A stretch of DNA of 64,000 nucleotides from Silurus meridionalis (GCF_014805685.1 NC_060892.1:16535990-16599989); one strand, 5' to 3'; counted from the first letter of the stretch, positions 14,896 through 26,562 are shown. The notes: generated by a model from the letters alone, not told the origin. Program-made: numbers and translations.

Positions 14896-16908
14896 GTCAA
14901 GTCAAGTCAAGTCAAGTTTATTTCTATAGCGCTTTTCACAACAGACATTGTCTCAACGCAGCTTTACAGAAATCAACAGTCAAGGTGAATGGTGTGTATT
15001 TATCCCTGATGAGCAAACCGTGTCGACTGTGGCAAGGAAAAACTCCCTTAGATGTTATGAGGAAGAAACCTTGAGAGGAACCAGACTCAAAAGGGGAACC
15101 CATCCTCATTTGGGTGACATCAAGAGTTTGATCATAAATCTTTCAATAATACAGAACATTGGAGAGAGAGAACTAACATGAGTACTGGAGTATAAGATTA
15201 TAAGTAAATGTTCTTTCTACAGTCTTTGGTATAAAAGTAGGAGCTACTGAGCTCAACATTTGTGATCATCACAGATCCAGCAACAGTTTCTCCATGCCAG
15301 AGCCTTTAAACACTCCAGGAGGTCCAATGTCAAAACTCCTCACATGTAGTGGGATCCAACTGGCACTGGTACGTCTCTAGATGGTGCAGGATGTTTGCGA
15401 GTTCGGCATCTACTTCTTTAAAGCCCATAATCTTCACGAGGTGGGACGTGATTGGAGCTGGCCAAACCTCAGGAAGCCTCGGGATGGGGAGAAAAAGTGA
15501 AGCAGTGGAGAGCAATTAGCGTAGCTGCTGTTCATGATATTAATAGCACAAGTTGATAATGTGCATGTGATCAGATGTTCTGGAGCACAAGGTTATGATG
15601 TGTGATGTGTGTTATGTGTAGGCTTTGCTAAAAAGATATGTTTTTAATCTGCACTTAAACTGGGTGAGTGTGTCTGAACCCCGAACACTGTCAGGAAGAC
15701 TATTCCAAAGTTTGGGAGCTAAATGTGAAATAATCTACCGCCTTTAGTGAACTTTGCTATTCTAGGAACTACTAGAAGCCCAGAGTTTTGAGATCTCAGG
15801 GAGCGTGACGGATTGTAGCGTGTTAAAAAACTGGAGAGATACATGGGAGCCAAACCATTTAGTGCTTTATAAGTGAGTAGCAGTAGTTTGTAGTCTATTC
15901 GAAACTTAACAGGAAGCCAATGTAGGGCGATAAGATTGGGGTTATGTGATCATATTTTCTTGACCTTGTAAGAACTCTTGCTGCCGCATTCTAAACTAAC
16001 TAAAGCTTGTTTATTAATGATGCAGGACATCCACCTAGTAATGCATTACAGTAGTCTATTCTGAAGGTCATAAACGCATGGATGAGCTTCTCTGCATCGG
16101 CTATAGACAACATATTTCTTAGTTTAGAAATATTTCTAAGGTGAAAGAAGGCTGTTTTTGTAACTTGGTTGATATGATTTTTAAAAGATAAGTTGCTGTC
16201 TAAAATAACTCCCAGGTCTTTTACTGTTGAATTAGTGGTTACAGAACATCCGTCTAAATGCAGGTTGAGATGCTAGAGCTTCTGTATACTAGTTTTTGGG
16301 CTGATGAGCAAAATCTCTGTCTTATCAGAATTTAAAAGTAGAAAGTTATGGGTCATCCAATCTCTTATTTCCTTAACACACTCAGTTATCCGAGTTAATT
16401 GAGCTGTATCGCCTGGTTTAGATGAGATATATAGTTGGGTATCATCAGCATAACAATGAAAGCTAATTCCATGCCTTCTAATAATATTTCCTAAGGGAAG
16501 CATGTATATTGTGAAGAGCAGGGGTCCTAGAACTGAACCTTGTGGCACGCCATAGTTCACTAGCATTAGCCTGAATAGCTCTCCATTTAAATCTACGAAA
16601 TGGTAACGATTGGACAGGTAGGATTTAAACCAGCTTAATGCCTGTCGCTGAATGCCGATGTAATTCTGTAAGCGATCTAGGAGAAGATCCTGATCTATAT
16701 TGTCGAACGCAGCACTAAGATCTAGTAAAACTAACAGCGAGATGAAGCCTTGGTCTGAAGCTAAAAACAGGTCATTAGTGATTTTAACTAGGGCAGTTTC
16801 TGTGCTATGATGGGGCCTAAAACCTGACTGAAACTCTTCAAAGATATTGTTCTCTTGCAAGTGGGAACATAACTGGGCAGGGACAATCTTTTCTAAAATC
16901 TTAGACAT
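14896..16908 (-). mobile_element. L2/CR1-group LINE, 5'-truncated, inserted in RTE copy A
   Basis: Read on the minus strand, the reverse transcriptase begins at 16908, decayed C-terminal coding sequence follows (HLRN...KLRNMLS..DAEKLIHAFM-like remnants near 16150-16050, and LDYCNALLGG-like remnants near 16030), and the 3' UTR ends in a (TTGAC)n tail at 14896-14917. The sequence left of the tail (GCTTTCTCTAAAT) and the RTE sequence right of the insertion (AAATCCACAAATAC, 16957 on) rejoin to match copies B and C, which proves the insertion. About 45 bp of unassigned sequence (16909-16955) lies at the 5' junction. Confidence 0.88.
16273..16908 (-). pseudogene. L2-type reverse transcriptase domain, open for 211 codons
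   Basis: The frame covers most of the RT palm and fingers in order: [13 protein letters not shown] (motif 1/2), [15 protein letters not shown] with the first catalytic Asp (motif A), [14 protein letters not shown] (motif B), [11 protein letters not shown] with the catalytic Asp pair (motif C) and [10 protein letters not shown] (motif D/E). These catalytic residues are intact, yet the endonuclease is missing and the downstream C-terminus is frameshifted, so this is a retrotransposon fragment rather than a host gene. The open RT frame suggests a fairly recent insertion. Confidence 0.9.
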
Positions 16909-17494
16909 AAATGGAAAATTTGAAATTGGACCAGATTAGGTTTTCCACAAAATCCACAAATACGCAATGCAATTCCTTCTGTCCTTCTCTATACTTCTCC
17001 ATCAACATTCTCAAAGAAAATAAGGTATCTGTGGTGCTCTTCCTCAGCATGAAACCATACTGTTGCTCACAGATGGTCACCCCTTCTCTCAGCCTGGCTT
17101 CCACTACTCTTTCCCATAACTTCATGGTGTGACTGATCAACTTTATTCCCCTGTAGTTACTGCAGGTCTGCACATCTTCCTTATTTTAAAGATCGGTACC
17201 AGCACACTCCTTCTCCATTCCTCAGGCATCCTCTCACCTTCCAGAATCTTGTTAAACAATCTGGTTAAAAACTCCACTGCCATCTCTCCTAAACATCTCC
17301 ATGCTTCTACCGGTGTGTCATCTGGTCCAACCTACTTTCCACTTTTCATCCTCTTAATCGCTGCTCTCACTTACTCCTTACTAATCATATCCACTTCCTG
17401 CTTCACCAACTCCACACCACCCAACCTTCTCTATCTCTCATTTTCCTCATTCATCAGCTGCTCAAAATACTCCCTCCACCTTCTCAACACACTC

Positions 17495-18622
17495 TCAACA
17501 CCTCTCATACAGCTCCTCATATGCCTTTTCCTTGGCTTTCGCCACATCCCTATTTACTTGCTGCTGCATCTCCTTGTACTCCTGCCTACTTTTCTCATCA
17601 CTCTGTCGATCCAAATTCTGTTTTGCCAACCTCTTTCTCCTTATGCTCTCCTGCACTTCCTCATTCCACCACCACGTCTCTTTATCTTCCTTTCTATTTC
17701 CAGATGTCACACCAAGTACTTTTCTAGCTGCCTCCCTCATCACTCCTGCAGTAGTTGCCCAATCATCCAGCACCTCTTCACCACCACCGAGCCTCTGTCT
17801 GACCTCTTCCCTGAACCTCACACTACAGTCTTCCTCCTTTAGTTTCCACCATCTTATTCTTCTCTTAGTCCTCCTCTTCTTTTTCACCTCCGAAACCATC
17901 CTACAGACCACCATCCGATGCTGTTTAGCTGCACTGTCCCCTGCCAGCACCTTACAGTCTCCAATCTCCTTCAGGTTGCATCTCCTACATAGAACATAGT
18001 CCACCGGTGTGCACCTTCCTCCACTCTTATACGTCACCCTATGATCTTCCTTCTTCTTAAAATACGTATTCACCACTGCCATTTCCATCCTTTTAGCAAA
18101 ATCTACAACCATCTGCCCTTCCATATTCCCATTCTTAAATCCATACCTACCCATCACCTCCTCATCACCTCTGTTCCCTTCACCTACATGCCCATTAAAG
18201 TCTGCCCCAATCACCAATCGTTCTTTCCTAGGTACACCATCTACCACTTCATCTAATTCACTCCAGAATCTTTACTTCTCCTCCATCTCACAACCCACTT
18301 GTGGAGCATAGGCACTGATGACATTTATCATCATCCCTTCAACTTCCAGCTTCACGTTCATCACCCTATCAGAAACTCTCTTCACCTCCACTACACTTTT
18401 ACTGTACTCTTCCTTCAGAATCACCCCTACACCATTTCTCTTTCCATCCACACCATGGTAGAACAGTTTGAACCCACCTCTAATGTTCCTGGCCTTAATC
18501 CCTTTCCACTTGGTCTCCTGAACACACAACATATCTACCTTTCTTCTCTCCATCATGTCAGCTACCTCTCTCCCTTTACTCATCATAGTACCAACATTTA
18601 TAGTACCAACCAGAACCGCCAC
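17495..18622 (-). pseudogene. RTE AP-endonuclease region (broken)
   Basis: The first frame (18622-18272) begins with GTINVGTMM and contains the endonuclease motif CVQETKWKG and GVGVILKEEYS. The second (18247-17495) contains GADFNGHVG (the conserved Asp-Phe-Asn block), VDYVLCRR and KQHRMVVCR (the catalytic His block), followed by a basic linker towards the RT. A frame break near 18250-18270 separates them. This enzyme would nick target DNA for target-primed reverse transcription. Confidence 0.88.
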
Positions 18623-19139
18623 TCTCCTACACTTCTCCCTTCCCTGCTGTCTCTGTAGACATCTTCTTCCTCTCCTTCTCCTCCTTCGGCCAACAATAGC
18701 CCAATTTTCACCGGTACCCTGTTGGCCAACGATACCTGTGGCGGTCGTTGGTAACCCGGGCCTTGATCAATCCTTTATGAAATTCTTATTTTTGATCCGC
18801 ATATTTGATTTGGCACGTTTTACGCTGGATGCCCTTCCTAACGCAACCCTCCCCATTTATCCGGGCTTGGGACCGGCACTAAGTGTGCACTGTCTTGTGC
18901 CTCCCTAATGGCTGGGTTTATGGCTACTACTACTACCAGATATTCTCCTATTGCTACTCCTTATATTATTACTACTACTATTACTATTACTATTAAACAG
19001 TACTACTACTTTTATTATTACTACTTATACAACTTTAAATTTAATTTTATAATTCAAAATGCTAACAAAATATTTGAATAATAAATTGGGCAGAATCATT
19101 TTTTAAACGCTGGATCAGCTCTTTTTACCTTTTATTCCA

Positions 19140-19648
19140 ATGATCCTCCGCTAGGAGGCGCTAATTCACACTTCAAACAACTCCAACAGAACATCAATGC
19201 AGAGGATTCGGAGTTTTCCATCCAGTGTGGAATTATTCAATCTACAATATGCAACGTGCAGAATAAAGTCTTGCATTAAGTGTTGGGGGAAAAGTAGCCC
19301 CGCCCCCTGCTTGTAACTTTAACCAATCATAATTGGTCATGCTAAATGATTAGTGAGGACTTTATCATGTTAGAAGGAGTGGATGGAGGTGTAGCTTGGT
19401 GTACTGTGGGTTTGTTATTAACAGGTTTAAGCTTAAGTTTGAACCCATTAGACAACTCAGAACCAATGAGTGATTATAATTATTGATAAATGAACGCCGT
19501 GTTTGAATTTGAGTCGTTTTCTTTATTGCTAATCCATTTACTTACCCCCCCACCCCCATCCAACACAACACCATACCCCCCACCCCAGGAGTTTGCGCTT
19601 CCCCTTTAACTGGAGCAGAGAAGAATGAAAGAAGAGTGAAGCGGGATC
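19140..19648 (+). promoter_or_regulatory. plekha7: plekha7 upstream promoter region
   Basis: Within 510 bp of the start codon lie a CTCF-like core CCGCTAGGAGGCGCT (19148-19162), a GC box CCCCGCCCCCTGC (19298-19310), and a facing pair of CCAAT boxes (ACCAATCAT near 19322 and its inverse ATTGGTCA near 19332). The start codon is in ATCATGGCGGC, a YY1-type context. No TATA element was seen at a sensible distance. This fits a broad, housekeeping-type start; TSS is not determined. Confidence 0.5.
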
Positions 19649-19826
19649 ATGGCGGCTTCTCTCGGCCGGGACACTCTACCTGACCACTGGTCTTATGGAG
19701 TGTGCAGAGATGGACGGGTGTTTTTCATCAAGTGAGCCAATTCCCCTATGGATCGTCTGTTTCTCTCTTTTTGAAGGACCGTGTGTATGCTTATACGCAT
19801 TTCGCGTCGATCTAGTAGCTTAACAG

Positions 19827-19857
<31 letters not shown>

Positions 19858-20321
19858 CGCGTGCGTGCGTGTGTTTCCTTTCGTTTTCCAGCGACCAAAC
19901 TCGCAGTACCACTTGGCTCCATCCCCGCACTGGAGAACCTGTCAACTCGGGGCACATGATCCGATCAGGTAAGAAACATCCAGAGGTCCTGGATCTCCGA
20001 ATCAACTCAAACTTCCACTCTTTAGCCTCTCAATCACTTCATTAACTCGTTCATGATGAGAAGAAATTAGGAATGCGGCTTGTTTTTGATGAGGAACACT
20101 TCAAAGTGAAACAGTGCAAAGATTCTAAACATACAAACAACTACAAAAACATCAAAGGCATCACTCGAGTAAAATAGTGTGTGCGCGCGCGTGTGTGTGT
20201 ATGCGCGCGTCCGCTTAAACTCTATGCAGCCTGCAAGATATGTGTATTTTTTTTCTCGTGCAGATTTACCGCGGGGATGGGAGGAAGGTTTCACAGCAGA
20301 AGGCGCGAGCTTTTTCATCAA
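19649..20321 (+). CDS. plekha7: plekha7, first three coding exons (tandem WW domains), 5' part of the gene only
   Basis: Exons are 19649-19731, 19892-19968 and 20264-20321, with GT-AG introns and phases 2, 1 and 2. They join to 72 codons plus two bases, starting MAASLGRDTLPDHWSY. WW1 has W14 and W36 with P39; WW2 opens at W59 (LPRGWEEGFT) and is cut by intron 3 after SFFI. The sequence is nearly identical to the PLEKHA7 N-terminus (human form MAAATVGRDTLPEHWSYG) and clearly closer to it than to PLEKHA5. PLEKHA7 is a cytoplasmic adherens-junction protein. Its WW domains bind PDZD11, and other parts bind p120-catenin and link junctions to microtubule minus ends; a PH domain follows the WW pair. 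Exon 4 onwards was not found, so intron 3 runs to the window end. The rps13-plekha7 order on one strand matches human. Whether this is paralogue a or b of a teleost pair cannot be told here. Confidence 0.95.
19826..19873. repeat. (GT)n(GC)n microsatellite in plekha7 intron 1
   Basis: GT dinucleotides followed by GC dinucleotides, an alternating purine-pyrimidine run (Z-DNA prone). It ends about 20 bp before the exon 2 acceptor, so it makes up much of the 160-bp intron. Confidence 0.9.
20180..20212. repeat. (GT)n/(GC)n microsatellite in plekha7 intron 2
   Basis: Mixed GTGTGCGCGCGCGTGTGTGT tract 50 bp before the exon 3 acceptor; again alternating purine-pyrimidine. Confidence 0.85.
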
Positions 20322-20351
20322 GTAAGAGCTGTTTAGCCTGTATTTTGCGCT

Positions 20352-20371
20352 GTGTGTGTGTGTGTGTGTGT
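20352..20371. repeat. (GT)n microsatellite
   Basis: Ten GT units about 30 bp after the exon 3 donor. Confidence 0.85.
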
Positions 20372-21075
20372 ATAGGGTGTGTGTGCTTGTAGAAGTAGAG
20401 CTGCATTGCTTTCTGCATCAGCGCCTCCTGCCAGGTCCTGATTGAGGAAGGAGCAGTGGAGATGCAGATGCAGGGACGGGATTTACTGCACTGGAGGTCA
20501 CACAGACTCTGCAGTATTTGTCATATGTGTACACGTTCCTTAGCCATCATTACACCAGAAATGCAGCTAAAATGTGCTTTATTATAACCTGTAGGGAATC
20601 AGGAAAGCAGGACTTGATCCAGCTTTATGATTAAGGTTTGAGTGATATGAACAAAATATGGTATCACTGTGTTTTTAATTATATGATACATGAGCCAGCA
20701 TAAGCAGAAGGTTAAAAAAAAATCCTATATAACTGATTCCAATGATACTTGCATTGAAAGACTACAAGAAATCACAGACAAGGACAAATCCATATAATAA
20801 GCGAAATGTGAATCAGCTGCTTGAATCAGTTTGGTACAGCTTCACTTCCTGTTTGGCAGCTTTGCTGTCGGATTTCTTGGCCCATTACACGTGATTTCTT
20901 TGGAAATTCTTTTGATAATATTTTTTTTTTGTGGCTGACTATGGAAAATATGTATTTGGTGATGTTTGGAGAACATTTTAGAAGAAGCAAAAAATCTTTT
21001 TTGGACAAAATCCAAAAGGTCATAGGTTGTGTTGAACTTGTCTTGACAAAGGGAATCCAGGGAAAAAGTTATATC

Positions 21076-21500
21076 TAGAGGTCGACCCATATGGGGTTTT
21101 CTCTGGCCGATGCTGATATTTAGATATACCGAAAATTGCTTAAATTAAACATTTATTAAACAACACAAACCTCTCCAATCAGTGCACTTGTTATGTTTTG
21201 GACCCCTAAACTACAGCTGGATGAAGACTCACTAACAGTATAGTTCCAAAAGGTTACTTATTCTCTCTTCAAACGTTATTCTCATTCTCTCTTCAAAAAT
21301 AGCATCATATTAAACCAAAGATATATAAGACTAGAATAAAAAAACGAATGAAAAGAACTTGAAGCCCGGGACACTCCAAGCTGACGGTCGGCCTTCAGGG
21401 AATGTCGGTCAGCTTTAGTTTTTTCCTGTGCCATTGGCTCCAGTTGGAGGGCCTCAGCTAATAAGCATATTCCAAATTAGACACTAATTTGACCCTGGGG
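21076..21500. mobile_element. Probable non-autonomous DNA element remnant
   Basis: Begins CTAGAGGTCGACCCATATGG and continues GGCCGATGCTGATATTTAG. This end recurs widely in vertebrate repeat collections as a non-autonomous DNA transposon terminus. The superfamily and the right end could not be set from this window. Confidence 0.4.
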
Positions 21501-21795
21501 TGTAAAAACTAGGCCTAGTTTTGATAAAAAGCTTCCAGATTAGTCTGCCAAATTTGACCACGTTTTACCAGACAGGATGCCATGCACTGTACATACTTTT
21601 CAGTAGAAGAAAAGGTAGAATAACAGTGGGTTGCCTATGGACCTTCTGTGCTTGACTCCCTAATGATTTAGAAGTGGGCATCATTGTGCAGCTCCAGGTT
21701 TGATGCTAATGTCCAAACATGCATGTTCTCTGGTTTCCTCCAACCTCCCAAAAATATTCTGGTAACTCTAAATTGACCATACGTATGAAAGAGCA

Positions 21796-21798
<3 letters not shown>

Positions 21799-21833
<35 letters not shown>
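21799..21833. repeat. (GT)n microsatellite
   Basis: Sixteen or so GT units. Confidence 0.92.
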
Positions 21834-22175
21834 TGTTTGGTGTCCTATGATCAACATGCTTCCCATCCAGGCAATATTCACATCTCATGCTCAGTGTTTT
21901 TCCCAGGATAGACATAAAATCCATGTGACCTGACAAGAATAAAGATATCGATTTGTTGATTTCAGGGTGCATGAGTAAGATCATCACTAACATGCAACAA
22001 ACAACTTGGTTGTCCCCTCGTTATTATCAGGTGGCCGTGGCCCACAGCATAACAACAGCATGGGGTTTATAAAGACATAATTAACACGTGTGTCAAAATA
22101 TAAAAAATATCCAGTTTTTATAAAAAAAAAATAAAGGTCATGCACCATGCTTAATTGTTACTGCATCCATGTGGT

Positions 22176-22211
<36 letters not shown>

Positions 22212-22227
22212 TATTATTATTATTATT
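22176..22227. repeat. (TAA)n(TTA)n self-complementary tract
   Basis: About 11 TAA units are followed immediately by about 5 TTA units, so the two halves are reverse complements and can form a hairpin. Confidence 0.85.
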
Positions 22228-23215
22228 CATTGTTGTTTTGGTACTGATTCAAACTTCTGGTTATATAGATAGTAAGAATGTATCGAGGGTCCAGTTGAGG
22301 GCCATAGAATGATTGTAAACTTCATTCCTTTTGTTTTTTTCTTGTGCGTCCCCTCAAAAACTGTAGAATTTAATAAACATTTCTATTTGCAGTTTCTTAA
22401 ACAAATCAGGGTCTCAAACTCATGCATGTATTGAACCATCATCTTCTGTTCCACTGTTACTATAATATCATTCATAGCAATTTCTTTATTCTCTGTATCT
22501 TTAATATGAAATGAATAGATATTTATAAAGACATTTATAAAATAATATACTCTGTCTCATAAACCACAGATTATCCATACAACAATCATACAGCAGATCA
22601 TACTTATACTATTTATGCTCATGCTTCAAGTTTGCGCTCAAGGTCAAGTCGCTGTTTTTCAACCTGAAAGCAGGAAAGTTAAAAATTAACTCTGTTGATA
22701 ATCTCGTGACACGGAAATGTGCATGAAGAATGAATGTGCAACATTCAAACTAAATATTTACTGTGTTGCATAGAAGTGCTATTCTGTGTCAAGGAAAAAA
22801 AACCTCAGGATTTTACTTTATTTATAAATGGAAAAGGGAAGTGTAACTGAGCTAAGAAAAACTTGCTGTTTCCTCTGTTATATTATTATTATATTATATT
22901 ATATTTATATTTAAGCCCATGGACAACCTCAAAATGGCTAATAGTGTTGAAAAGGATGAGACGCAGCTGGTGAAAAGTGACAGGGCAGTTTGCTTTTCGA
23001 AGAAGGAAAGAACTACAATCTTAAAGGAAACAGTCTGTTTAGGAGTTGAGTATTAAAAGCTAAATCTGTGGAACTTTAGCTATTTGAAGAATGCGGCTGC
23101 TTTTTTTCCTTTTTTTTTTTGAGCACTATAAGCCAGGTCAAAACTTTCCTTTTTAGTGTTTGCTAACACCATGTTTGTATTTGAACTCCATTTATATAGT
23201 CATGGAGACACTTTC

Positions 23216-23218
<3 letters not shown>

Positions 23219-23288
<70 letters not shown>
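23219..23288. repeat. (TA)n microsatellite
   Basis: About 35 uninterrupted TA units, 160 bp left of RTE copy B. Confidence 0.95.
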
Positions 23289-23290
<2 letters not shown>

Positions 23291-23462
23291 TTTATGGAAG
23301 GAGTCTCAAGTGTTGTTGAATTTTTTGTCTTAATTTCAAGAGAGAAAAAGAGAAGCTGGTAATGAAACCATTTTTTATGGCTGCTATATTGTAACTTGTT
23401 GAAAGGAACTAACATTAAGAGTACCTATAAATGTATAATATCTTTATGTGTCTAATATCTTT

Positions 23463-26037
23463 CTTCTTCTTCTTCTTCTTTCGGCTGCTCCCATTAGGGG
23501 TCGCCACAGCGGATCATCCGTCTCCATACCACCCTGTCCTCTACATCTGCCTCTTTCACACCAACTACCTGCATGTCTTCCTCACCACATTCATGAACCT
23601 CCTTCTTGGCCTTCCTCTTTTCCTCCTACCTGGTGGCTCCATCCTCAGCATTCTCCTACCAATATAATTCATGTCCCTCCTCTGCACATGTCCAAACCAT
23701 CTCAATCTCGCCTCCCTCACCTTGTCACCAAAACATCCTACATGCGCTGTCCCTCTAATAAACTCATTTCTAATCTTATCCATCCTCGTCACTCCCAACG
23801 AAAACCTCAACATCTTCAGCTCTGCTACCTCCAGCTCCACCTCCTGTCTTTTACTCAATGCCACTGTCTCTAAACCATACAACATCGCAGGTCTCACCAC
23901 AGTCCTATAAACTTTCCTTTCAATTTTGCAGATACCCTACTATCACAAATCACTCCTGTCACTCTTCTCCACCCACTCCACCCTGCCTGCACTCTTTTCT
24001 TTACTTCTCTAACACACTCTCCATTACTTTGCACTGTTGACCCCAGGTACCTGAATTCCTCCACCTTCCGAAGCTCTTCTCCCTGCAACCGCACCACTCC
24101 ACTGCCCTCCCTCTCATTCACACACATGTATTCTGTCTTACTCCTACTGAGTTTCATTCCCCTTCTCTCCAGCGCATATCTCCACCTCTCCAGGCTCTTC
24201 TCAACCTGCTCCCTACTCTCACAACAAATCACAATATCATCCGCAAACATCATAGTCCAGGGAGACTCCTGTCTGACCTCGTCCGTCAACCTGTCCATCA
24301 CCACTGCAAACAGGAAAGGGCTCAGGGCCGATCCTTGATGCAGTCCAACCTTCACCCTAAACCAGTCTGTCATACCTACTGCACACTTCACTGCCGTCAC
24401 ACTGTCCTCATACATGTCCTGCACCACCCTCACATACTGCTCTGACACACCTGACTTCCTCATACAATACCACAACTCCTCTCTTGGCACCCTGTCGACG
24501 CCTTCTCTAAATCCACAAATACACAATGCAATTCCTTCTGTCCTTCTCTATACTTCTCCATCAACATTCTCAAAGCAAATAAGGCATCTGTGGTGCTCTT
24601 CCTCGGCATGAAACCATACTGTTGCTCACAGATGGTCACCTCTTCTCTCAGCCTGGCTTCCACTACTCTTTCCCATAACTTCATGGTGTGACTGATCAAC
24701 TTAATACCCCTGTAGTTACTGCAGGTCTGCACATCTCCTTTATGCTTAAAGATCGGTACCAGCACACTCTTCTCCATTCCTCAGGCATCTTCTCACCTTC
24801 CAAAATCCTGTTAAACAATCTGGTCAAAACCCACTGCCATCTCTCCTAAACATCTCCACGCTTCTACCGGTATGTCATCTGGTCCAACCGACTTTCCACT
24901 CTTCATCCTCTTAATCGCTGCTCTCACTTCCTCCTTACTAATCCTATCTACATCCTGCTTCACCAACTCCACATCATCCAACCTTCTCTCTCTGATTTTC
25001 CTCATTCATCAGCTGCTCAAAATACTCCTCCACCTTCTCAACACACTCTCCTCACTAGTCAACACATTTCCTCTCCATCCTTTACTGCTCTAACTTGCAG
25101 TACATCCTTTCCAGCTCGGTCCTCTGCCTGGCCAATCGGTACAAATCCTTTTCTCCTTCCTTAGTGTCCAACCTCTCATACAGCTCCTCATATGCCTTTT
25201 CCTTGGCTTTCGCCACATCCTCTTAGCCTGCTGCCGCATCTCCTTGTACTCCTGCCTACTTTTCTCATCACTCTGTCTATCCCACTTCTGTTTTGCCAAC
25301 CTCTTTCTCCTTATGCTCTCCTGCACTTCCTCATTCCACCACCACGTCTCCTTGTCTTCCTTTCTATTTCCAGATGTCACACCAAGTACTTTTCTAGCTG
25401 CCTCCTCATCACTCCTGCAGTAGTTGCCCAATCATCCAACACCTCCTTAACACCACTGAGCCTCTCTGACCTCTTCCCTGAACCTCACACTACACTCTTC
25501 CTCCTTCAGTTTCCACCATCTTATTCTTCTTTCAGTCCTCACTCTCCTCCTCTTCTTCTTCGCCTCCAAAACCATCCTACAGACCACCATCCTATGCTGT
25601 CTAGTCTGGCCTTACTCCCTTTCCACTTGGTCTCCTGAACACACAGCATATCTACCTTTCTCCTCTCCATCATATCAGCTACTTCTCTCCCTTTACCCGT
25701 CATAGTACCAACATTTAAAGTACCAACCCGAACCTCCACTCTCCTACACTGCTCCTTCCCCTGCCGTCTCCGTAGACGTCTTCCTCCTCTCCTTTTCCTC
25801 CTTCGGCCAACAGTAGCCCAATTTCCACCGGTACCCTGTCGGCTAACGATACCTGTGGCGGTCGTTGTTAACCCGGGCCTCGACCGATCCGGTATGAAAT
25901 TCTCATTTGTGATCCGCATATTTGATTTGGCACATGTTTTACGCTGGATGCCCTTCCTAACGCAACCCTCCCCATTTACCCGGGCTTGGGACCGGCACTA
26001 AGAATGCACTGGCTTGTGCCTCCCTAATGGCTGGGTT
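23463..26037 (-). mobile_element. RTE-clade LINE, copy B, both ends present, internally deleted
   Basis: The element is flanked by a perfect 14-bp target duplication TGTCTAATATCTTT (23449-23462 and 26038-26051). The 3' (TTC)n tail is at the left and the 5' end, AAACCCAGCCATTAGG (minus), at the right. Compared with copy A, about 570 bp of the endonuclease coding region is missing at a junction near 25603. Remaining pieces: endonuclease start (25919-25620), linker (25431-25090), RT (25005-23894, with FADDIVIC) and C-terminus (23900-23565). Small indels break the frame repeatedly. The perfect duplication indicates a relatively young insertion. Confidence 0.93.
23565..25919 (-). pseudogene. RTE polyprotein remnant in copy B
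   Basis: On the minus strand the pieces are: GTLNVGTMTGKGREVADMM and CVQETKWKGSKAR (endonuclease start); ETWWWNEEVQESIRRKRLAK (linker); SKEEVRAAIKRMKSGKSVGP and VPVEAWRCLGE; NYRGIKLISHTMKLWERVVE and QQYGFMPRKSTTDALFALR (RT motifs 1-2); HQGSALSPFLFAVVMD (motif B); MMFADDIVIC (motif C, catalytic Asp pair intact); then FRYLGSTVQ and the HVQRRD tail. The reading frame shifts at several points, so no enzyme is made. Confidence 0.9.
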
Positions 26038-26560
26038 TGTCTAATATCTTTAATAAATGAAAAAAAGAAATGTAATTGCTGTGCTATAAAAGGAAAGACA
26101 CTTTGTTTTGCGCAGTTATAGGAAAAATACTGAACATTGTTGTGTGAGCAATAACTCCTCTTCATCACACATCTCTGTTGAATGCTTTCCTATAAAAACA
26201 CACCCTGTCATTTTTTATTCCTCACTAAATTTGTCCCTGATCTCCAAAACTAGGTAATGAAGAAACCCATTTGAGCAATTTTAAACTGCTGTTGCGTAAA
26301 TAACGCGATGCAGAAAACGGCTCTGTAATGATCCCTCACGTATCTTTGTATCAAACAGATCAACAGATCAGTTGACTTGCAGTTGATGAAAAAGTAAAAT
26401 AAGCTAGCAAGACAAGCAGTATTTGCATTATTTGCATATTCTTGTTTGTGGAAGGATCTCAAAATGTTTGTACGTTGGCCTTTAGAAAAACATTATTTTA
26501 CCTTTTATACAGAGCATTACAGGAATGTAAAAAAAAATTAGGAGAAAAGAAAAAAAAAAC

Positions 26561-26562
<2 letters not shown>

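Larger units (their letters stand above)
13934..18919 (-). mobile_element. RTE-clade LINE, copy A, interrupted by two L2 pieces
   Basis: The element reads right to left. Its 5' end, at 18919, starts AAACCCAGCCATTAGGGAGG, and its 3' end, GGGGTTGCC..., runs to an (AAG)n tail at 13934. Fragments of one long ORF are visible in order: AP endonuclease (18622-18272 and 18247-17495), reverse transcriptase (17173-16955, then interrupted) and the C-terminal tail RWFGHVQRRDM...GRPRRRFMDVV (14476-13964). The ORF is broken by frameshifts, by an L2 LINE (14896-16908) and by a short L2 tail (14502-14797) that replaces about 400 bp of RT coding sequence present in copy B. It cannot move. Confidence 0.88.

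Noticed and set aside
17129..18658. Long plus-strand open frames rich in Ser, Leu, His and Pro
   Set aside because: They are the antisense of RTE LINE coding sequence on the minus strand, which carries recognisable endonuclease and RT motifs. The same applies to plus-strand frames at 23448-25638 and 30679-32750.
23156..23415. Open frames made of YIYIYI on both strands (also at 11699, 26442 and 57904)
   Set aside because: They are translations of (TA)n microsatellites.
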